A stretch of DNA of 64,000 nt from positions 1,674,001-1,738,000 of the forward strand of contig NAJO01000001.1 in NCBI GenBank assembly GCA_002077065.1, written 5' to 3'. The notes under the pieces were generated by a model. The model searched no databases and had not been told where the DNA came from. It saw only the letters and a program-made list of their open reading frames with translations. The DNA is from Cryoendolithus antarcticus (taxonomy: Eukaryota > Ascomycota > Dothideomycetes > Cladosporiales > Cladosporiaceae). Positions within the stretch are counted from its first letter, which is position 1; each line of letters starts with the position of its first letter. Positions 31,270-42,066 of this stretch are shown here, one piece after another. A program made the translations under genes and the position numbers.

Positions 31270-32934
31270 ATGGCAGACACGACACCAATTCGACCTGCTC
31301 CACTAGCTTGTGACGAGTGCAGACGAAAGCACTTGAGATGCAAAGGTGGTGTTCCCTGCCCGAGATGCTCTCTCGAAAGTTTCAGGTGTGCATATACGCC
31401 TTCACGACGTGGTTTGGCACGGCGTAAGCACGGTCTGAGTGATACCAGAACGACACCAGTGCCAGCAGGGAATACCGTGCTCGCGCGGGCACGAGCACCG
31501 GCGTCTCCACCGGAGTCTTTGAACACTGCCGGTAGTAGCCCAGCTGGCTGGCGTGCACAAGGAAGCGGCACAGCCACTGTGAATATATTTACTGGTGGTC
31601 GAGGCGATAGCTTACTTCCCGACGCGGACGATGCCAAGTGCATTGCACTCTACTATAGTCATTTCCACGAAGCGCATCCAGTGCTCGTACCGCAGACGCT
31701 TTATGCTTCGCACGGCTACCCTCCGAATGTGCATCTGGTCGTGACTTTCATCGGAGTGCAGTATGCAGAATCATCAAGTTCGACACTCGATGAATCATTG
31801 CGCGCATCGATGAACCCAATCGATGAGACTCAAGCAAGTAGCGTTCAAGCGCTGCTATTGTACGCCATTGTGCTACACGCTCTACATCGAACAAACGAGG
31901 CTGAGGATTGTCTGGGGCGAGCGGCGAACATCGCACGGCACATCGGCATGAACGATCCAGCATTCGCCTCGAACGCTGCAGGCGGTAATCTGGAGGTTGA
32001 AGAGAGCTATCGAAGGACGTGGTGGGAGCTGCACACTACCGACATCTACGTTGCTGCTCTCCATCGTCGAGTCGCGCCGAGTACGGCCATGTTAAGAACG
32101 ATGCCGCAATTGCCAGGACTATCAGGTCAATACCACAACCAATCGCTTCAAAGCTTCGAAAATCGGGTGTTTGCTTTGGGACCACGAGTACAATACCCCT
32201 CAGCTTGTTACAAGATCGAAGCCTCTCGCATCATCAGCCGTATCCTCTCACTAGATCCCACGCATGCTACTCACATCAGCGACGTCGAAGCGGTTGACCA
32301 CGCAATCGCGAGCTGGAGGCTATATGGTCCGTCCGAACAAACATGCGTAGACAGCCATGGCGATGTCGATGAGTCGCTGTTTCAAGCACATTATCTTATG
32401 CTATGTGCAAGCATCTTCCTGCACTTCCCTCGCAGTGCATTGCCACCCAGAGTGCCCTCGGCCGGCGACATTGCGTGTGCCAGAGCTCAGGCCGTGGAGA
32501 TCTCCAGTCCAGCAGCAGCGCATCACACTGCTAAAGCAATAGCGGCGTCAACAGCTATAGCCAACCTAGCTGCCTTACCATTTCCGCTGGACAGGCACTC
32601 GCCTTTCTTCGTCTGCGGGCTGGTGCTAGGCACAGTCGTGCAGCTTGCAGCAGCCACACTACATCTCCACGATCCGTCACAATTACAGCGACATCGCGAT
32701 CACGTCGTGCTCATGCTAGGTGCCTTGGGCCACCTTGGCGAGCGATGGACTGTGGCCCGCATTGCTGTCGCTTGTCTCAAGGCTATCTCACAGGTCATCT
32801 TCGTAGATCCAACGGTCACGACTATGTCGCAACAACCTCACGCCATTCCCGCGCAATTCGAGAACTTCAGCAACATCGACTGGCTCGACATGTTTACGCC
32901 GGATGAGATACAAGGTACTGTGTGGAATGGCTGA
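31270..32934 (+). CDS. Zn2Cys6 fungal transcription factor
   Basis: A single-exon frame of 554 residues. The binuclear zinc cluster is at residues 14-40 (C14, C17, C24, C30, C33, C40) with the basic CRRKHLRC loop, followed by a basic linker (SRRGLARRK). The middle-homology region of fungal-specific regulators is visible: ALYYSHFHEAHPVL, the helix pair around LHRTNEAEDCLGRAANIARHIGMN and the EESYRRTWWELHTTDIY signature. The acidic-aromatic C-terminus (NIDWLDMFTPDEIQG) may act in activation. It binds DNA, probably as a dimer at CGG triplets. No target cluster is evident among the neighbours. Confidence 0.93.
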   Translation: MADTTPIRPAPLACDECRRKHLRCKGGVPCPRCSLESFRCAYTPSRRGLARRKHGLSDTRTTPVPAGNTVLARARAPASPPESLNTAGSSPAGWRAQGSGTATVNIFTGGRGDSLLPDADDAKCIALYYSHFHEAHPVLVPQTLYASHGYPPNVHLVVTFIGVQYAESSSSTLDESLRASMNPIDETQASSVQALLLYAIVLHALHRTNEAEDCLGRAANIARHIGMNDPAFASNAAGGNLEVEESYRRTWWELHTTDIYVAALHRRVAPSTAMLRTMPQLPGLSGQYHNQSLQSFENRVFALGPRVQYPSACYKIEASRIISRILSLDPTHATHISDVEAVDHAIASWRLYGPSEQTCVDSHGDVDESLFQAHYLMLCASIFLHFPRSALPPRVPSAGDIACARAQAVEISSPAAAHHTAKAIAASTAIANLAALPFPLDRHSPFFVCGLVLGTVVQLAAATLHLHDPSQLQRHRDHVVLMLGALGHLGERWTVARIAVACLKAISQVIFVDPTVTTMSQQPHAIPAQFENFSNIDWLDMFTPDEIQGTVWNG

Positions 32935-33580
32935 GCTGCAGAGCTCATGATACGGTCTTCCACAACCGTTGTTACGATCTCGTGAGCAAAACCACGGCGA
33001 GATCGCATATGACGGGGAACGGCTGAGCCTTCACGAAGCGCATCCCAAGTCGGCGTTTTCAGCAATGAGTATATGCCCCGCAACTAGCTTGTAAGCTTAA
33101 ACATCATCCCTACATGTGCTGATTGCGGCAACTAGCACTGTGCTCGCTCCGAATGCTGCACGGATATGTTCATTGGTATCTTGTTGGGTCGATGCCTGAA
33201 ACCAACAAGTGCCGACCGGGTACTCCAGCGCCGCCTTGGCAGCCCAGATCCCGAATTCTTGGGCACTATTACTATAGCACGACGTGGATTATACAACCCA
33301 CCCAACAGGACCACCCCGGACAGCATTGCAATGCACCAGTATACACTGCTGCGGCATTGCTTGTAATTGGCGCAATCTCAGCATCCTGCCGCTTCCGCTG
33401 CGCCGGCGCTCGGGGACTGTTTCGGGGACTATTGATGAAACGTACCCTAGCATGCTTTATCACAATTTTGGTTTGACTGCGCCGCAACAGTGCAGCTCTC
33501 GTTACAGCATATGCCTACCGTCTCGTTGTTTTACCTCTTGCTGTTCCCCATCTCTATCGAAACTCATGCACTACAACAGT
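32935..33580. other. Intergenic, no gene seen
   Basis: 646 bp. The frame of the next gene is open upstream to 33284, but that part is Cys/Ser-rich, lacks a good start and looks non-coding. Confidence 0.4.
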
Positions 33581-34576
33581 ATGGCCCCCGAACCACCTCA
33601 ATTCCATCTTTCGAACGGAACGGACAGACCGCCAAAGGTCCATAGTATCTACGTCCCTTCGACGAACTCGTGGCAGTACGTCGTCGTTGATCCTTCGACT
33701 CAACGTTGCGTCGTCGTGGACCCCGTCCGAGACAGTTGCAAAGACAGTGCTGTCCTCTCCACAGAGGCCGCGGACAAGCTCGTCGACCTCGTCAAGCAGC
33801 ATGGCTACATCGTCGACTTGATCGTCGAGACACATTCATCGCCCTCGCCGCCTCAAACAGCAGCATGGTACCTTCGAATGCAGTTCGGTGACTGGCAGGG
33901 CGCGCCACCTCGACTTTGCAGCGACGGTACCGTCTCGGCGATGGAGAAGCTGTGGCAGCGGAAGTACGGCAAGACTCGCAAGTTCGTCACGTCCCTGGGA
34001 AAGGCGCTCGAAGACGGCTCGTCGATCATGGTTGGTCGGATGAAAGTGCAGTGTCTGCATCTCGCTGGTTTCGGAACGCCGCATCGTCGTGGTTTCCTGA
34101 TCGGGAACTGCATTTTCGGCGCACACTCGGTGGCACTCCTATCGCAGGTCAGCTGGCGGACTAGCTCGAGCAGTAATCTCGCACAGCAGGACCAGATGAC
34201 TGCTGCTCCGACTAATGCAGAGACTTGCAATCAAGTCTGGTCTTCCGTGCAACGAGTCCTGTCCCTCCCGGAGAGTACGAGGGTATATCTGGAACAGGGT
34301 GTCCAAAGTTCGGACGCTGAGGGACCCTGGCACGACGTCCGACACTGTCGGGCCATGAATCCATATCTTGGTCTGAGTGCTCAGGACCTCTGTATCCGTT
34401 GGGAGGGCGAGAGACAGGCACATAGAGAGCCGGCACAGAGGCGACGAAGTCTTCTGCAGGCTCCTTCTGTGATGCAGAAGATGAGGCCGAAGCCGCCAAG
34501 GAGTCATGGAGCGGATTTCGGGTCTATAGAGCTGGACTCTGTGGAACTGGAGAGGTTGCCGAGGGAGGTGCTGTGA
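33581..34576 (+). CDS. Metallo-beta-lactamase-fold protein lacking metal ligands (probable pseudoenzyme)
   Basis: 331 residues from the ATG at 33581 (A at -3, G at +4); the ATG at 33566 is an alternative. The N-terminus follows fungal ETHE1/beta-lactamase-like hydrolases closely: VHSIYVPSTNSWQYVVVDPS, CVVVDPVRDS, DLVKQHGYIVDLIVETH. The expected HxHxDH becomes H85-S-S-P-S-P, with only the first His left. Later ligand sites are also altered: CLHLAGFGTPHRRGFLIGN, GAHSV instead of GDS, and LEQGVQS where a GHD would be. The C-terminal part (NPYLGLSAQDLCIRWEGERQ) is still family-like. The fold is kept and the metal site lost; function unknown. Confidence 0.8.
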   Translation: MAPEPPQFHLSNGTDRPPKVHSIYVPSTNSWQYVVVDPSTQRCVVVDPVRDSCKDSAVLSTEAADKLVDLVKQHGYIVDLIVETHSSPSPPQTAAWYLRMQFGDWQGAPPRLCSDGTVSAMEKLWQRKYGKTRKFVTSLGKALEDGSSIMVGRMKVQCLHLAGFGTPHRRGFLIGNCIFGAHSVALLSQVSWRTSSSSNLAQQDQMTAAPTNAETCNQVWSSVQRVLSLPESTRVYLEQGVQSSDAEGPWHDVRHCRAMNPYLGLSAQDLCIRWEGERQAHREPAQRRRSLLQAPSVMQKMRPKPPRSHGADFGSIELDSVELERLPREVL

Positions 34577-34768
34577 GTCGTGCTGGGTGTGCGAGGATCG
34601 GCGCAGGTTGCGTGCTTGCGTGGACCGCGTATGCGAGGCGTTGCGGGACGACATAGGTAGCTAGATCGTAATGAGCTTCTCGCCGATATCACGGGGACAC
34701 TCCGTTGCTACGACCAACCGTGCAGGCGCACAGGCGACGTTGAAAGCCAGCAGAGCGATGAGGTAATC

Positions 34769-35697
34769 TCAGGCCACTTCGATGCTACCTTCCGGCACGC
34801 CTTTCGTACTTTTCAACCTGCGGGCGAGGAATTGCATAATCGGCATCATCTCGTCCCGATTGCTCGGCATGCGATCGCCAGATCTGCGGTATCGCTTAAT
34901 CTCGATGTGTTCGAAGTTGCGCTTTAGCTTCTCCTCGGCGGTAGAAGTAATTGCTGACGCACTTGAGCCACCGCATACTATTACAGGAGTCTTGCACTTG
35001 GATATGAGAGCAGCTGGTGCTTCACTGGGCAATGGACCGCCGACGCTGATAATACCGCCCAGCTCTCTCGGTGTTGTGTCATTTGACAACTGGTGTAGCG
35101 CGACTGTACATGTGTCAGCGTAAGTAGTCCAGAAAGCGGCGTGTGAGATAGACTGACTTGCTGTGCTGAGCGCACACATCCCGCCTTGTCCATAGCCCAG
35201 CAAGGTGACCTCACGGTGAGCGTAGCCGCATTTCTCGACTAACATATCATTGATCAAGACTTTGATCAGCTCGGTAGACTCACGAAGCCCAGCGTCGGCA
35301 TCCAGACCTCCATTCGACGAGTCGAAGATGATGTCGTCGCCCCAGTGAGCACCCTCGAGATCTAACAAAGCTTTAGGTCCTCGGATTGCGATGCATACTG
35401 TCTCGGGCAGGTTCATCTGCTTGCCAAGATTGGCGAAGGACTCGTGCCCGTCTCCCAGGCCATGGAGCAAGACGAGTACATTGGTGGGTCTGTCGATATT
35501 AGGTGCTACATGCAGGCTTGGTCAATCCCGTTGTCTCTGATACAGCAGCAAGCGATATCGAGAGTCTCGGATCGTGGCCACTAGCACATGTTCTAGACGC
35601 GTGGAGAAGCCGATGTGGCTGAGCAAAACTTACGTGGTAAAATTGCTAGCTTGACTGTGCTCGGGAAGTCCGCAGGGATTGGTAGACGTCCGGGCAT
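34769..35697 (-). CDS. Acyl-protein-thioesterase-like (phospholipase/carboxylesterase) protein lacking Ser and His
   Basis: Exons 35697-35634, 35505-35158 and 35103-34769 give 248 residues. Intron 1 runs 35633-35506 (128 bp). Intron 2 is 54 bp (GTCAGT...CGCTGAC...TACAG) and in frame, so an unspliced reading would also stay open. VLVLLHGLGDGHESFANLGK and VCIAIRGPKALLDLEGAHWGDD match the APT/LYPLA fold. The nucleophile elbow GxSxGG reads GYGQGG, with Gly127 at the Ser position. The C-terminal GH is replaced by RSGDRMPSNRDEM. I recall related fungal proteins with GFGQGG, so this may be a conserved non-catalytic subfamily rather than decay. It converges with the MBL-like gene. Confidence 0.82.
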
Positions 35698-36304
35698 TGC
35701 TGGTCGAGCTGAACGGGATTGACATCAGCTACTTGGATCATGTAGTGATTCACTGTGGTAGACTGAATGATACCCAGTTAGTATGGTGGAGAGCGGTACT
35801 CTGGCCGTGGCCAGAAGTCTTATCTGCCAAGCACCTGCCGCGCATGCTTGGCCACGCTTGTCTGATTCTTGCTTTCTCGTACCTGAGCTGCGCCGACTTC
35901 ATCCGCGTCTCACCACGACACAGTGAATGGAATAGTGTGTTTGGGGAGTGTTTGGCGAATCCATTTGACACACGCAGACTCTGGCTTCACATTCATGGCG
36001 CCAAACTCGCGTCTCAGGGACAGCTGAGAATGCTGCATTGACTGGCTCATGGCCATACGGGCCTGCGTCCATGGTGGGGGACAGCGCCACGAAAGCAGGG
36101 ATGCATGACGCAAGCTACCGAATTGTCTGGAAGCTTTGGTGGGGTCGGCGGCAGTGCATGAGCATTGGGTGAGGGTATATTTCGACTCGAACTGTTCCCT
36201 TCTTCCTCACCCAACTTCATCATCAAACTCACTTCCATACCACCAACTCACCAACCACTTACTCGACTACCACATTCAACAATACTACTCACTCAACCGG
36301 AATC
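35698..36304. promoter_or_regulatory. Divergent promoter of APT-like and CipC-like genes
   Basis: 607 bp. Near the CipC side, TATATTT (36176-36182) is followed by a pyrimidine-rich stretch, the usual look of a strongly expressed fungal promoter. The rest shows nothing specific. Confidence 0.4.
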
Positions 36305-36806
36305 ATGTTCGGCTTCGGTGATGCTCAGCAAGTAGGTGGACCGACGCGCCAGCACCCTACCGCACTCGATCTGACATACCACAGGACTACAACCAGGTAT
36401 ACAACAATGATGGCCAGCAAGAGAACAAGGCCGAGCTCAGCCACGAGCTCGTTGCCGGTGGCGCCTCTTTCATGGCCATGAAGATGTTTGTACGTCACTC
36501 CTCCATCCCTCCTTCCTCCTCACCTCAACCATCTAACATCAAGATTAGGAGGACCGCCAGCGCAAGGAGGGCAAGCCAGTCTCCCATCAGTTCGCCAAGG
36601 AGCTCCTCGCGGGCTTCGCGGGCGGTGAGGTCGACCGTCTTGCCGAGACCAAGGGCGAGGACGAGTGGGACCGCGAGAAGGCGAAGCACGAGGCCAAGAA
36701 GCGCTCCGAGCAGCTGTACGATCAGCACTACGGGCAGGACGACCAGTACGACCCCAACAACCGCGATGCGCCTAGCCACATCCAGGATAGCTTTGGCGGA
36801 TACTAG
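36305..36806 (+). CDS. CipC-like antibiotic/stress-response protein (DUF3759 family)
   Basis: Exons 36305-36331, 36385-36489 and 36549-36806 join in frame (introns 53 and 59 bp) and give 129 residues. The product is small, soluble and charged: FGFGDAQQ, then HELVAGGASFMAMKMFEDRQRKEG and HQFAKELLAGFAGGEVDRL. A coiled-coil-like Glu/Lys helix and a polar tail ending DSFGGY follow. This matches the CipC family first described as concanamycin-induced in Aspergillus and often abundant under stress or during infection; the molecular function is unknown. Confidence 0.9.
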
Positions 36807-37192
36807 ACTGTATGGCAGCCTGAACACTGAGTTCGTGTGAGCGGCAGAGGTAACGGCAGAGATGATGGAAAACCAGCGGTGTTTGCTTAGTGGATAGCCA
36901 ATGAATGCATCCCTGACACGAAGCTCATCACAATCTTTTCGACATTCGCGACTTGTGCCTCCACTTGACATATGACCTCTGTTACTCGTCGTACCTCGCC
37001 TATGATCATGAGCCCAGTGACGCCAGGCGGTGAAAGCGAAGCTAGTGAACTCGCTTGGTTAGGTTCACCCCATAATGGTAGTGTTGCTTGCCACTAAGGA
37101 TCACTACTGAACACCATGGCCGATTCTTCTGCCCTACCTCGTGAAACCAAGTATGTGCATTTCGCAACTACCATAGATATCTACATCCTGCG
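36807..37192. other. Convergent intergenic region
   Basis: An isolated plus-strand ATG with a plausible donor near 37155 was examined and rejected (see rejected list). Otherwise nothing is seen. Confidence 0.4.
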
Positions 37193-40100
37193 CTAACACT
37201 TTCCTAACAGCGCATCTGCGGCCGCACACGTACTCGTACTCCTCACACTACTACTGCTCCTTGACGTCGACGTGGGTTGAGCAGTAAGCGTAGCCAATGA
37301 CGAGCTGGAGCTCAACGTAACAACCACAATCGACGTGCTCACACTCGTTCTCGTACTAGTACTTGTAAAGATACTGATGCTCGTCAGCGCCCCACTGACG
37401 GACGTCGAAGTCGTCCAGAGACCACCTAGTGGGCAAGTCAGAGCGCCTCCGAGACCAGTGATGCAAGACGTAATAGTCGTCGTGGTGAACAGGGTCGTCG
37501 TCAGCGATGAGGATGGAGATGTCGTCGTCGTCATAGTGACCACCGGTCCCAGCGGCGTGACGTAGAACGACGTAGTCGACAATAGCGTCGAGCTCGTCAC
37601 TCCTGAACCCGCAACAGCCGTCGCAGTAGCAATACTACTCGCCGGACTGCCAGCCGTCGTACTACTTCCCGAGCCACCGTTGATGGGCCCGATGAACCCG
37701 CCTCCTAGACCTCCAGATGCCGTAGCCCCAGCACTGACTGGTACGGAAGCGCCCGCCGACACGCCGGAGGAGCCGGCACTGACGCCTGCCCCGACACTTG
37801 CGCTGAGTCCTGCCGATAGGCCGAGAGATGCGGAAGCACTGCCTTGAAGAAGTGTGGTGCTGCCTGCTGTGAGGGCGCCTCCAGTGCCGGCACCTGCACC
37901 TGGCGTGGCTGTGACGCCGACGGTGGCGCAGCCATTGAGCAGATTGCCCCCGTTTGCGCAGGTAGTCGAGACGCTGGTAGTGAGCGCACTTGCTACGGCA
38001 CTTGTGTGGCCACTGGCTCCAGTTGTGACTCCTGCTCCCGGAGAAGTTGCCGTGGCAGTGGATGATGTGAGCGGCACAATAGACGGATCAGCGGTCTGCG
38101 TGGACCCGTTTGGTCGATCGGCTACAGGGTAGTAGTTCACCTTCCGTATACCCGCGACGAATCGACTGATGGCCGGCGTGAAACCGATGACAGGTCCGCT
38201 GTAGAGGTAGGATGTACCCGAGCCGGCGCCTTGGTTGGCGCCTACATATGTCCAGGCCGTGCATGTGCTATTCGAGGCATCACAGGCTTGGAAGCAGTCA
38301 TTGAACGTGCTTGTGGCGCCTGCTGTACTGAATGGAGCACCGGTCGTGGCGTTGCCGCAGCTGAGAACGTACTCGTTGCCATTTTCCACGATCTCCCGAG
38401 TACCATTCATCTGGCAACGGTAGGCCGGCCGAGATGAGGTTGCGGCGGCAGAGGAGCTGGTGGTCGAAGCGGTGCCTGCGATACCGCCGAGACCCGGATT
38501 CGGCAGGCTTGCGGAGATGGTTGAGGGCAATGTGGCAGTCGACGGGAGAGTCAGAATTGAGGTCAGCAAGATGCTGGACGGTAATGTGACGATCGACTGT
38601 GAGCTCGGCACCGTTGGAGAAGTCAAGCTGAGGCTTGCGCTTGGCAGTGTCGGAGACGTAAGGCTAAGACTTGTGCTTGGCGCCGATGTTGAAGCACCAG
38701 TGGTCTGAGGGGGCGAGCCTCCGGGTAACAGTGTCGTAAGCGGGCTCCCGCTTGGCGTTGTAAATCCGGCGGCAAGCGATAGTGTCGTCAGAGTAGGCGA
38801 GCTGAATCTTAGACTGCCACTCGGGAGAGAAGACAAGCCTGTGGAGTGCGTCGGAGTCGTGATAGAAGGAACAGTAATCCCAGGAGTCCCAACTGATGTG
38901 GACGGCAGCGTGAAGGAGAAAGATGGTATAGTCGCGGACACAGTTGGTACCAATATCGCGCTCAGCGTTGGCGAGGTACCCGTGAGAGAGAGCGCAAAGG
39001 TGCTTCCTGTGGGGAGGCTCAACGATACGCTCGGTACTGTAATGGAGAAAGACAGTATCGTCACAGTCGACAGGCCAGTGTTTGTCACTCCGGTGGGAAG
39101 ACTCAGAGACACACTTGAATCAGTCGTTATTATCCAAGGTATGCTAGGTGTCGCGAGGCCAGACAAAGAAGTCGAAGGTACAGCGATAGATCCCGACGGC
39201 AAAGATACCGTGGGCAGTGTTAGGGACGGATTGCCCACAGTGACACTCGACAGAGAGAGAGTCGGATTCGGCATTGTCGCCGGCAGACTAGTCGTCGGCA
39301 TGCTCAATGTAGGTACCGAGAGACCCGTCGATGGCACCGACGGCGAGATCGTTGGTGCACCAGGAGTAGCGAGGGAAACGGTAGGCACACTAAGCGACAT
39401 ACTCGGGACACCGGTCAACGTTCCGAGCAGACTGCTAGCGTCAGGCAGCGCCGTGCTCAAGAGCGGCGCGAAGTTACTGATCGGCGCTAGGACTGCTGAG
39501 TGCGAGTACGTCGGAATATCGGACACCATACTGATGCTCGTCGCGGCATCATTGGCATTGCCCGCGATTTTCTGGTCAGCTCTCTTACTGACCAGGACGA
39601 CCGTGTTGGTGCCATTGGCGACACGACCGCCAGATCCGCCAAAGCTACTAACGAATGTGCAGACTCCGTTGGCGTACGTGAAGCCAGAACATGTTGTGGC
39701 TGCTGTACACTCGTCGGAGCAGTCAGTGTAGCTGCCTGCGGGTATAGTAGTGATGTTGATGCTTGTAGGGAAGCCGTAATTGCAGGATACTTCGTACAGG
39801 CCACCGCTGGCGTCCAAGTATTGCGCTCCGTCTGCAGCGGGACACGAAAGATCAACGGGTACCATGGCAGTCCAACGGGAATCTGCGGCTTCAGTCCCTA
39901 GCGCTGACTTGAGCCAGCACATTGAGGTAGTCTGGTCAAATGTGACTCCATTACAGCCAGATGTAAAGTCGCACACATTTGCGCATGATTGCGCATTCGG
40001 CTGTGGTACTGATACCGTGTCATAGCCAAGCCGGTTCGTGCTGCACTCGATCTGGTAGCTATGCCCCCTCGCAGCAAGGTAATTCGTCCCATCGTCTCCA

Positions 40101-41143
40101 GGGCAAGTGAAGATCGGCAGTACAGTCGCACTCGGGATCGGCAGGCTAACCGAAGTACCACCCGAGGGCAGGGATACACTGACGGAGGGAAGAGACGTGC
40201 TCGGTATCGCGAATGACGTGACGGAGACGTTGAGGCTGCTGAGCGACAGCGTCGGCAAGGTCAGTGACGGCAGAGGCGAGGTTGGCAACTGCAGCAGGGA
40301 GATCGAGGGTGTTGTCAGCGTTGGCAAAGAGCTGAGAGATAGTGTCGGCACAGCCACAGACACGCTGGGCACGGATAGCGATAAGCTGGGGATCTGTCAG
40401 AGTCATTAGGCAGTGTATTTTGGAGGGAGCAGTGCTGTACTCACCGAGACGCTTGCAACGGTAACGTTGCCGATGCTCAACGAGTCTGTCGGAAGCGATA
40501 GCGACAAGGAGAGACTTGGTAAAGTCGCAGGTACAGTTATGGATGGGAATGTCAGCGATACGCTGAGCGTCGGTAGGCTGAGGCTGAGACTTGTCGATGG
40601 CGCTGTCAAAGATGGCAGCGTTGATAGCGTCAAGGAGAGACTCACATCAGTGCTGGGTCGGGTCAACGTTAGACCCGTTGACAAGCTCAGCGAAGGCTGC
40701 ACAGGCAGCCCCGTTGAGAGGCTGAGGGACACATGGATGGATGTCGATGATAGTGTCAGCGGTGGTCATTCAAGCAATGTTGACGGCAACGATAGGCTCG
40801 GCAGGCTCGGGAATGCCGTCGGTATGGACACACTGGATAGTCCATCAGTAGCGTTTAGCAGTCCAGTCGCGAAGATCGTGACCGTCAAGGCCGGTAATGT
40901 GACTGTCAGAGTGGGCTCGCAGGTAGCTGTTCCTGTCAGTATTGACTCCAATACTCGTGGCCAGCGCGATACCCTGGACCACTTACCACTCGTTGGCGGA
41001 CCAGCGCCCAGCCCGACTGTTGGTGCTGCATTGGTGCCCACTCCAGCGCCTCCATCAGTCACAAATTGAGCAGATTGTGCGTTGACTGCCGAAACCCCAA
41101 GTAGTAAGGAGAGCCATCGTCCTGAGACCCTGCGTAAATTCAT
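37193..41143 (-). CDS. Large secreted mucin-like protein with three Cys-rich PAN/apple-like modules
   Basis: Exons 41143-40987, 40932-40785, 40721-40445 and 40393-37193 give 1260 residues. The first intron (54 bp, in frame) is the least certain because its branch site lies very near the acceptor. A signal peptide (WLSLLLGVSAVNA) is followed by hundreds of residues of Ser/Thr/Leu/Pro repeats such as LPTLSLSSL and VSLSLPTG. Three Cys-containing modules occur, starting CPGDDGTNYLAARG, CPAADGAQYLDASG and YRCQMNGTREIVENGNEYVL. Their spacing (AQSCANVC...GCNGVTF, TDCSDEC...CSGFTY, NDCFQAC...CTAWTY) resembles PAN/apple domains. It is probably a heavily O-mannosylated wall or surface protein. No clear GPI-anchor tail is present. 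Confidence 0.82.
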
Positions 41144-42066
41144 GACTCGGCACGACATCGCCGAGCTTCACGGCTCTCAGCCGAGTCTACCGAGCCGACA
41201 ATGAGACACCAATAGAGACACTCGTCAGCAGAGCCGATCGGCAACCGTATCCAACAGTAGCGAGTGACAGTCAGGGGAGAATGAGAAACGCGTTTCCCCT
41301 GGCGACGCTGGCATTAAGGGAGTGTGATGAGGAAATTAGTAGCGAGCATGATTGGAAGCTGGCATGGACAGGAAGAACAACAAACGTGCACTGTGGCAAG
41401 TGAGATGGTAAGAATGGGTTGATGTAATTACCATGACTCAGGCTATGTGCCACGACAGAGCACCGAGTCTTCAGCTGGGTGGACAGGCTAGCGGAGAGCG
41501 CCCATCGGCCACCGCCACTCACGCGAAAAGCGGTGCCGGTGCCCTAGCCTCGATCGCTACTGGACAGCCTACCTTGAGGAAGTGTGTTGTGAATTCCTCG
41601 AACCATGATCAGTCTGCGAGGCAACTTCGGCGGCTGAGGGTCCCCGCAAGACGCGGAACATTGATCTAACTCGGCATGCCGGAATGCTTGGCCGAGTCGA
41701 GGCTCGTCAGGGGTCGCCCTGAGCTTCGATGTTGGCAAGGTCCCCAATGGAACGTCTTCTCCCATGTCGGCCTAAAGACTACAACTCGCTTCTTCGGCTC
41801 ACTGGGCGCAACGTATGCATCATTGCAGGACCTCTGTCGCGACATGCTCATACTTAGCATTTATGCAGACGGCTGATTCTTGCAGGCTGGCGCTCGGCCC
41901 GGGGCATTCAGGGAGTCGGAAGGATATGGTGGGCGACTTTGCATTCCGATGCCGAAGCCGAGTATGCACGGTCCGATGAGCGTGGCCGATGAAGTCGCGT
42001 GCCGATCGTTTGATTTCGCATGTCAACATTTGACTCTCAGGTAGACGCAGTCTTTCCTCGAATTGC
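41144..42066. other. Intergenic, no gene seen
   Basis: 923 bp between two minus-strand genes; open frames overlap on both strands without intron signals. Confidence 0.4.

Noticed and set aside
37115..37280. Plus-strand ATG with a GTATGT donor and CTAACAG acceptor suggesting a small gene
   Set aside because: The second exon would lie antisense to the end of the mucin-like gene and encodes only a low-complexity Leu/Val run before a stop.
38841..39731. Plus-strand frame of 296 codons over the mucin-like gene
   Set aside because: The repetitive Ser/Thr/Leu codons on the minus strand produce open antisense frames; no start context or domains are present.
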